A DNA stretch of 8,160 bases from NCBI RefSeq assembly GCF_018375725.1, contig NZ_JAHACR010000193.1, positions 1 through 8,160 on the forward strand. The letters are read 5' to 3'. The position numbers were made by a program, and so were the translations under genes. The notes under the pieces are model-generated. The model made no database searches. It had not been told where the DNA came from and worked only from the letters and a program-made list of their open reading frames with translations. How positions within the stretch are numbered: the stretch's first letter is position 1; each line of letters begins with the position of its first letter. Shown one piece after another: positions 4,945-8,160 of this stretch. Source of the stretch: Burkholderia sp. (GTDB taxonomy: Bacteria > Pseudomonadota > Gammaproteobacteria > Burkholderiales > Burkholderiaceae).

Positions 4945-7449
4945 TCAGACGCGCGCGGGCGCGTCGGCAGCCCTGTCCCTGAAGGACAGCAGGCGCAACC
5001 CGTTGGCGACGACGATCAGGCTCGCGCCGGCATCGGCGAACACCGCCATCCACATCGTGCCGAGACCGGCAACGGTGAGGCCGAGAAACACCAGTTTCAC
5101 ACCGAGCGCGAATCCGATGTTCTGCACCAGCACCCGGTGCGTCGCGCGCGACAGCCGCACGAACGCCGGGATCTTGCGCAGATCGTCGTCCATCAGCGCG
5201 ACGTCGGCGGTCTCGATCGCGGTGTCCGTGCCCATCGCCCCCATCGCGAAGCCGAGGTCGGCGCGGGCCAGCGCCGGCGCGTCGTTGATCCCGTCGCCGA
5301 CCATGCCGACCGCGCCTGCCCGGGACGCCAGCTCGTGCACCGCCGCGAACTTGTCCTCGGGCAGCTGGTTGCCGCGCGCGTCGTCGATGCCGACCTGTTG
5401 CGCGATCGCCTGCGCGGTATGCGGGTTGTCGCCCGTCAGCATGGCCGTTTTGATGCCCAGCGCATGCAGATCGGCGATCGCCTCGCGGCTGGTTTCCTTG
5501 ATCGTGTCGGCGACCGCGAACACGCCGAGCACGCGCGTCCCGTCGATCAGCATCACGACGCTCTTGCCCTCCCGTTCGAGCGCATCGAGCTGTGCCTCCA
5601 GCGCGGGCGAGCAGCGCCCCAGTTCCTCGGCGAGCCGGTGGTTGCCGAGCCAGTAGCCGACGCCGTCGATCGTGCCGCGCACACCGCGCCCGACGAGCGC
5701 CTCGAAGTCCTGCACGTCGGCAAACGGCCCGGTCGCCACGGCCTTGCCGGCCGTCGCGATCGCCTGCGACACCGGATGATCCGAGCGCGCGGCGAGGCTC
5801 GCGGCGAGAAACTGCACGCGTACCGGGGCATGGTCCGCCGCACGCGGCACGAAGTCCGTCTGCACCGGCTTGCCGTATGTGATCGTGCCGGTCTTGTCGA
5901 GCGCGAGCCATGCGAGCTTGCGTCCTTCCTCGAGATACACGCCGCCCTTCACGAGAATCCCGCGCCGCGCCGCGGCGGCGAGACCCGACACGATCGTCAC
6001 CGGCGTCGAGATCACGAGCGCGCACGGACACGCGATCACGAGCAGCACCAGCGCGCGGTAGATCCAGTCATGCCACGCGCCCTCCGTAACGAGCGGCGGC
6101 ACCGCCGCGACGAGGAACGCGATCGCGAACACGACCGGCGTGTAGACGCGCGCGAACTGGTCGACGAAACGCTGCATCGGCGCCTTCGCGCCCTGCGCTT
6201 CCTCGACCGCATGAATGATCCGCGCGAGCGTCGTGTTGGCGGCGACCGCGGTCACGCGGTATTCGAACGATCCGGCCTCGTTGATCGTGCCGGCGAACAC
6301 GGCGTCGCCCGCGGCCTTCTCGACCGGCATGCTTTCGCCGGTGATCGGCGCCTGGTTGACGGTCGAGCGGCCGGCCACCACTTCGCCGTCGAGACCGACC
6401 CGCTCGCCCGGCTTCACGCGCACGATCGCGCCGAGCGCGATCTGCGCGGCGTCGACGGTGCGCCACGCGCCGTCGGGCTGACGCACCGTCGCCGTATCCG
6501 GCGCCAGCCGCATCAGGCCCTGGATCGCGTTGCGGGCGCGGTCGAGCGACTTCGCCTCGATCAGTTCGGCGATCGTAAACAGCACCATCACCATCGCCGC
6601 TTCCGGCCACTGGCCGATCGCCATCGCGCCCGTCACGGCGATGCTCATCAGCGCGTTGATGTTCAGGTTGCCGTTGCGCAGCGCGATCCAGCCTTTCCGG
6701 TAAGTCGTGATCCCGCACGCCGCGACCGACGCGAGCGCGAGCGCCGCGGCGACCCACGCCGGCAGGCCGAACCACGTCGCCGCCTCGGACGCGAGCGCGG
6801 CGACGCCCGCCAGCGCGAGCGGCCACCACGGCTTTGCGGGCGCCGCCGGCGCGCCGGACGGCGGCGCATCGGCCGACGCCGCTTCGGGCGTCATGCCGAG
6901 CGAACGGATCGCGGCGGTGAGCGCGGCCTGCGCGCCCGGCACGTGCTCGACGGTCAGCATGCGCTGCATCAGGTTGAATTCGAGCGCCGCGACTTCGCGC
7001 ATCCCGCCGAGCTTCTTGCGGATCAGCGTTTCCTCGGTCGGGCAGTCCATCTGCATGATGCGGAATGACGAAACCACGTTGCCCGACGCAGTCGCCTGCG
7101 TGGTCGGCAGCGGCGCGAGCGTCAGCGCGGCGGGCGTGCAGCAGTCGGCACCGGCGTGGGCGTGGGCGCCGCCATGTTCATGGTCGTGATCGCATGCGTG
7201 GTTATGGCCATGCTCATGCTCATGGCCCTGCTCCGGCCCACGGCCGTGCGCGTGACTGCCGTCACGATCATGATCGTGACCACACGCATGCCCGCCGGTC
7301 TGTTCCGCCCGGCCGTCCGGCGCGCCGTCGCATGCCGGCGTCGCGCCGTCCGCGCGCAGCGCGGCCTCGTCGTGCGCATGCGCGCTGCACGCGCCGGCAT
7401 GACCGGCGGTCGTATCGTGTTCGTTGCGGGCGTGCTTCGCCTCGGTCAT
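4945..7449 (-). CDS. cadA: Zn/Cd/Pb-exporting P1B-type ATPase (CadA/ZntA type) with His-rich N-terminus
   Basis: An 834-residue inner-membrane pump using ATP to expel divalent soft metals. In order: a His/Cys-rich tail (1-104, with 20 His in the first 98 residues and Cys at 21, 40, 56, 86, 103, 104); a heavy-metal-associated domain (about 128-190) with the MDCPTEE metal site typical of ZntA/CadA; TM helices; the actuator TGES (370-373); the CPC transport motif (474-476); phosphorylation motif DKTGT with D518; the SDHP nucleotide-binding element (556-559); GDGINDAP (718-725); and C-terminal K785 and D807, in positions like the conserved Lys and Asp of ZntA that define the P1B-2 (Zn/Cd/Pb) group. 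The ATG at 7449 has AGGAGG five bases upstream. It is divergent from a CadR-like regulator and transcribed from the MerR-type promoter between them, so induction by metal is expected. The symbol could equally be zntA or pbrA; metal preference cannot be read from sequence alone. Confidence 0.95.
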   Translation of the reverse strand: MTEAKHARNEHDTTAGHAGACSAHAHDEAALRADGATPACDGAPDGRAEQTGGHACGHDHDRDGSHAHGRGPEQGHEHEHGHNHACDHDHEHGGAHAHAGADCCTPAALTLAPLPTTQATASGNVVSSFRIMQMDCPTEETLIRKKLGGMREVAALEFNLMQRMLTVEHVPGAQAALTAAIRSLGMTPEAASADAPPSGAPAAPAKPWWPLALAGVAALASEAATWFGLPAWVAAALALASVAACGITTYRKGWIALRNGNLNINALMSIAVTGAMAIGQWPEAAMVMVLFTIAELIEAKSLDRARNAIQGLMRLAPDTATVRQPDGAWRTVDAAQIALGAIVRVKPGERVGLDGEVVAGRSTVNQAPITGESMPVEKAAGDAVFAGTINEAGSFEYRVTAVAANTTLARIIHAVEEAQGAKAPMQRFVDQFARVYTPVVFAIAFLVAAVPPLVTEGAWHDWIYRALVLLVIACPCALVISTPVTIVSGLAAAARRGILVKGGVYLEEGRKLAWLALDKTGTITYGKPVQTDFVPRAADHAPVRVQFLAASLAARSDHPVSQAIATAGKAVATGPFADVQDFEALVGRGVRGTIDGVGYWLGNHRLAEELGRCSPALEAQLDALEREGKSVVMLIDGTRVLGVFAVADTIKETSREAIADLHALGIKTAMLTGDNPHTAQAIAQQVGIDDARGNQLPEDKFAAVHELASRAGAVGMVGDGINDAPALARADLGFAMGAMGTDTAIETADVALMDDDLRKIPAFVRLSRATHRVLVQNIGFALGVKLVFLGLTVAGLGTMWMAVFADAGASLIVVANGLRLLSFRDRAADAPARV

Positions 7450-7478
7450 CGCAACCTCCTGATGGCTTGACGAGGTAC

Positions 7479-7509
7479 AGTTAACACCCTGAAGCCACTA
7501 CAAGGTCAA
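7479..7509 (-). promoter_or_regulatory. MerR-type metal-inducible promoter and CadR operator of the ATPase gene
   Basis: On the minus strand TTGACC (-35, plus positions 7504-7509) and TTAACT (-10, 7479-7484) are separated by 19 bp (7485-7503), the over-long spacing used by MerR-family regulators that untwist DNA on metal binding. The spacer holds an imperfect dyad at 7486-7506 with half sites ACCTTGTAG and CTTCAGGGT around TGG, seven of nine positions symmetric. This closely resembles the cadA and pbrA operators of Pseudomonas putida and Cupriavidus. Transcription should start near 7472. The divergent regulator promoter must overlap this site; a TTGACG at 7467-7472 may be part of it, but I see no well-spaced -10. 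Confidence 0.9.
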
Positions 7510-7529
7510 CCCTTCGACCGGAGAACCGT

Positions 7530-7961
7530 ATGAAGATTGGCGAACTGGCGAAAGCCGCACGGTGCACGCCCGAGACGATCCGCTTCTACGAGAAGGAGGG
7601 ATTGATGCCCGATGCCAGGCGCACCGACGCAAACTACCGGAACTACACGGACACGCACCTTGAACGGCTGCGCTTCATCCGCAATTGCCGCGCGCTCGAC
7701 ATGACGCACGACGAGATCCGCGCGCTGCTGCAGCTTACCGATACGCCGACCGATCGCTGCGATTCCGTCAATGCGCTGCTCGACGCGCACATCGGGCATG
7801 TCGACGCACGGCTCGCCGAGCTGACGCATTTGCGCGAACAGCTGACGCAACTGCGCGAGCAGTGCGTCGGCGAACATTCGGTCGAGGATTGCGGGATCGT
7901 CCACGGGCTCGCGACGATGGAAACCGCCGCGCCCGTCGCCAAGCGCACGCACGTCGGCTGA
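7530..7961 (+). CDS. cadR: Cd(II)/Pb(II)-responsive MerR-family regulator (CadR/PbrR type)
   Basis: A 143-residue cytoplasmic dimeric regulator. Residues 1-70 form the MerR winged helix-turn-helix (MKIGELAKAA, ETIRFYEKEGLMP, NYRNYTDTHLERLRFIRNCRALDMTHDEIRALL). This is followed by a leucine-rich dimerisation helix (about 80-112, ending LREQLTQLREQC) and a short metal-binding loop. Cys77, Cys112 and Cys121 correspond to the three-cysteine site of CadR/PbrR proteins, which favours Cd/Pb/Zn sensing over copper or mercury. The tail ends in THVG and lacks the longer His-rich extension of P. putida CadR. The ATG at 7530 follows GGAG (7520-7523) with a normal gap. It is divergent from the metal ATPase and should both repress and, with metal, activate it by binding the dyad at 7486-7506. 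It probably autoregulates. The exact preferred metal is uncertain. Confidence 0.93.
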   Translation: MKIGELAKAARCTPETIRFYEKEGLMPDARRTDANYRNYTDTHLERLRFIRNCRALDMTHDEIRALLQLTDTPTDRCDSVNALLDAHIGHVDARLAELTHLREQLTQLREQCVGEHSVEDCGIVHGLATMETAAPVAKRTHVG

Positions 7962-8097
7962 CGCGCGGCGCCCGCACACGCATGTCCGGCGTTCGATGCC
8001 TGGCGCGGCCGGGCGCACAGCGCCGTCACGCCTGTGCGGCTCGGCGCGCGGCGCCGGACGGACGCCGCCCGGTTCCGGGCCGGCGCGCCGCCGCGGC
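7962..8097. other. Convergent GC-rich spacer with stem-loops
   Basis: This gap lies between the regulator (plus) and a gene ending on the minus strand. CGCACAG (8014-8020) pairs with CTGTGCG (8032-8038) around an 11-nt loop, and GCCCGG/CCGGGC (8067-8072/8075-8080) forms a tight second hairpin. Neither is followed by a T-run on either strand, so they are at best GC-rich, possibly bidirectional, non-canonical terminator structures. I see no gene in the spacer. Confidence 0.4.
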
Positions 8098-8160
8098 TTA
8101 TTGCGCGGAGATGTCGATATCGCCGAAGTACTTCTGGCCGAGCGACTTGACCGTGCCGTC
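8098..8160 (-). CDS. C-terminal end of a probable amino-acid ABC transporter substrate-binding protein
   Basis: Only the last 20 codons and the TAA stop (8098-8100) are inside the window. The tail reads DGTVKSLGQKYFGDIDIS and ends in AQ. The DGT-x-K-x-L-x-x-KYFG-x-D-I pattern is the usual C-terminus of periplasmic solute-binding proteins of family 3 (SBP_bac_3), which deliver amino acids such as cystine, glutamate or arginine to an ABC importer. The ligand cannot be told from this fragment. The gene faces the cadR-like regulator and starts outside the window, so operon partners are not visible. The assignment rests on a short match and could change once the whole gene is seen. Confidence 0.7.
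   Translation of the reverse strand, partial: DGTVKSLGQKYFGDIDISAQ

Noticed and set aside
4909..7068. A 719-codon plus-strand open frame opposite the metal ATPase
   Set aside because: It is a shadow of the ATPase gene, with Arg/His-rich composition and no family resemblance.
7506..8018. A 170-codon minus-strand open frame opposite the MerR-type regulator
   Set aside because: It lies antisense to a clear MerR-family gene and would overlap the operator region; its composition is that of a shadow.
1..8160. Insertion sequences, tRNA genes, CRISPR arrays, attachment sites or phage genes
   Set aside because: No transposase-like frame, clover-leaf sequence, regularly spaced repeats or integrase was seen; all major frames are ordinary metabolic or transport genes.

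Overview
This 8.16 kb window looks like a chromosomal segment of a high-GC betaproteobacterium, most likely Burkholderia. The evidence is GC-rich coding with strong third-position bias, a compact eat-eutB-eutC layout, and CadR/PbrR-type metal-control signals. The genus call is inference from recognised protein sequences, not from a database search. Long overlapping open frames occur on both strands as a result of the base composition; the calls below were chosen by protein family, ribosome-binding sites and consistent gene junctions.

Layout. (1) Positions 1-3025, minus strand: an ethanolamine-utilisation operon in the order eat (ethanolamine permease), eutB (large subunit of ethanolamine ammonia-lyase), eutC (small subunit, cut by the window edge). 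The permease imports ethanolamine, and the AdoCbl-dependent EutBC enzyme splits it into acetaldehyde and ammonia. No microcompartment gene is visible. The eutB-eutC junction is an ATGA overlap, and the eat-eutB gap holds stem-loops. (2) Positions 3026-3216: eat leader and promoter region, with GC-rich competing stems and a short AT-richer dyad. (3) Positions 3217-4680, minus: an integral membrane protein of the mechanosensitive-channel-related 'conserved TM helix' type, built from five tandem units of about 91 residues. (4) Positions 4681-4944: its AT-richer leader, then a strong intrinsic terminator serving the next gene upstream. (5) Positions 4945-7449, minus: a Zn/Cd/Pb P1B-type ATPase with a very His-rich N-terminus, divergent from (6) a MerR-family CadR/PbrR-like regulator at 7530-7961, plus. 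The 80 bp between them holds a textbook MerR-type promoter with a 19-bp spacer and a dyad operator. (7) Positions 7962-8097: GC-rich convergent spacer. (8) Positions 8098-8160, minus: the last 20 codons of what looks like an amino-acid ABC transporter substrate-binding protein.

The window therefore combines a nutrient-scavenging operon, a membrane-stress-type protein and a self-contained metal-efflux module. I do not see a convincing undescribed system. The items most worth a second look are the five-fold repeat architecture of the membrane protein, the split of metal-binding tracts between pump and regulator, and the structured leader and intercistronic regions of the ethanolamine operon.
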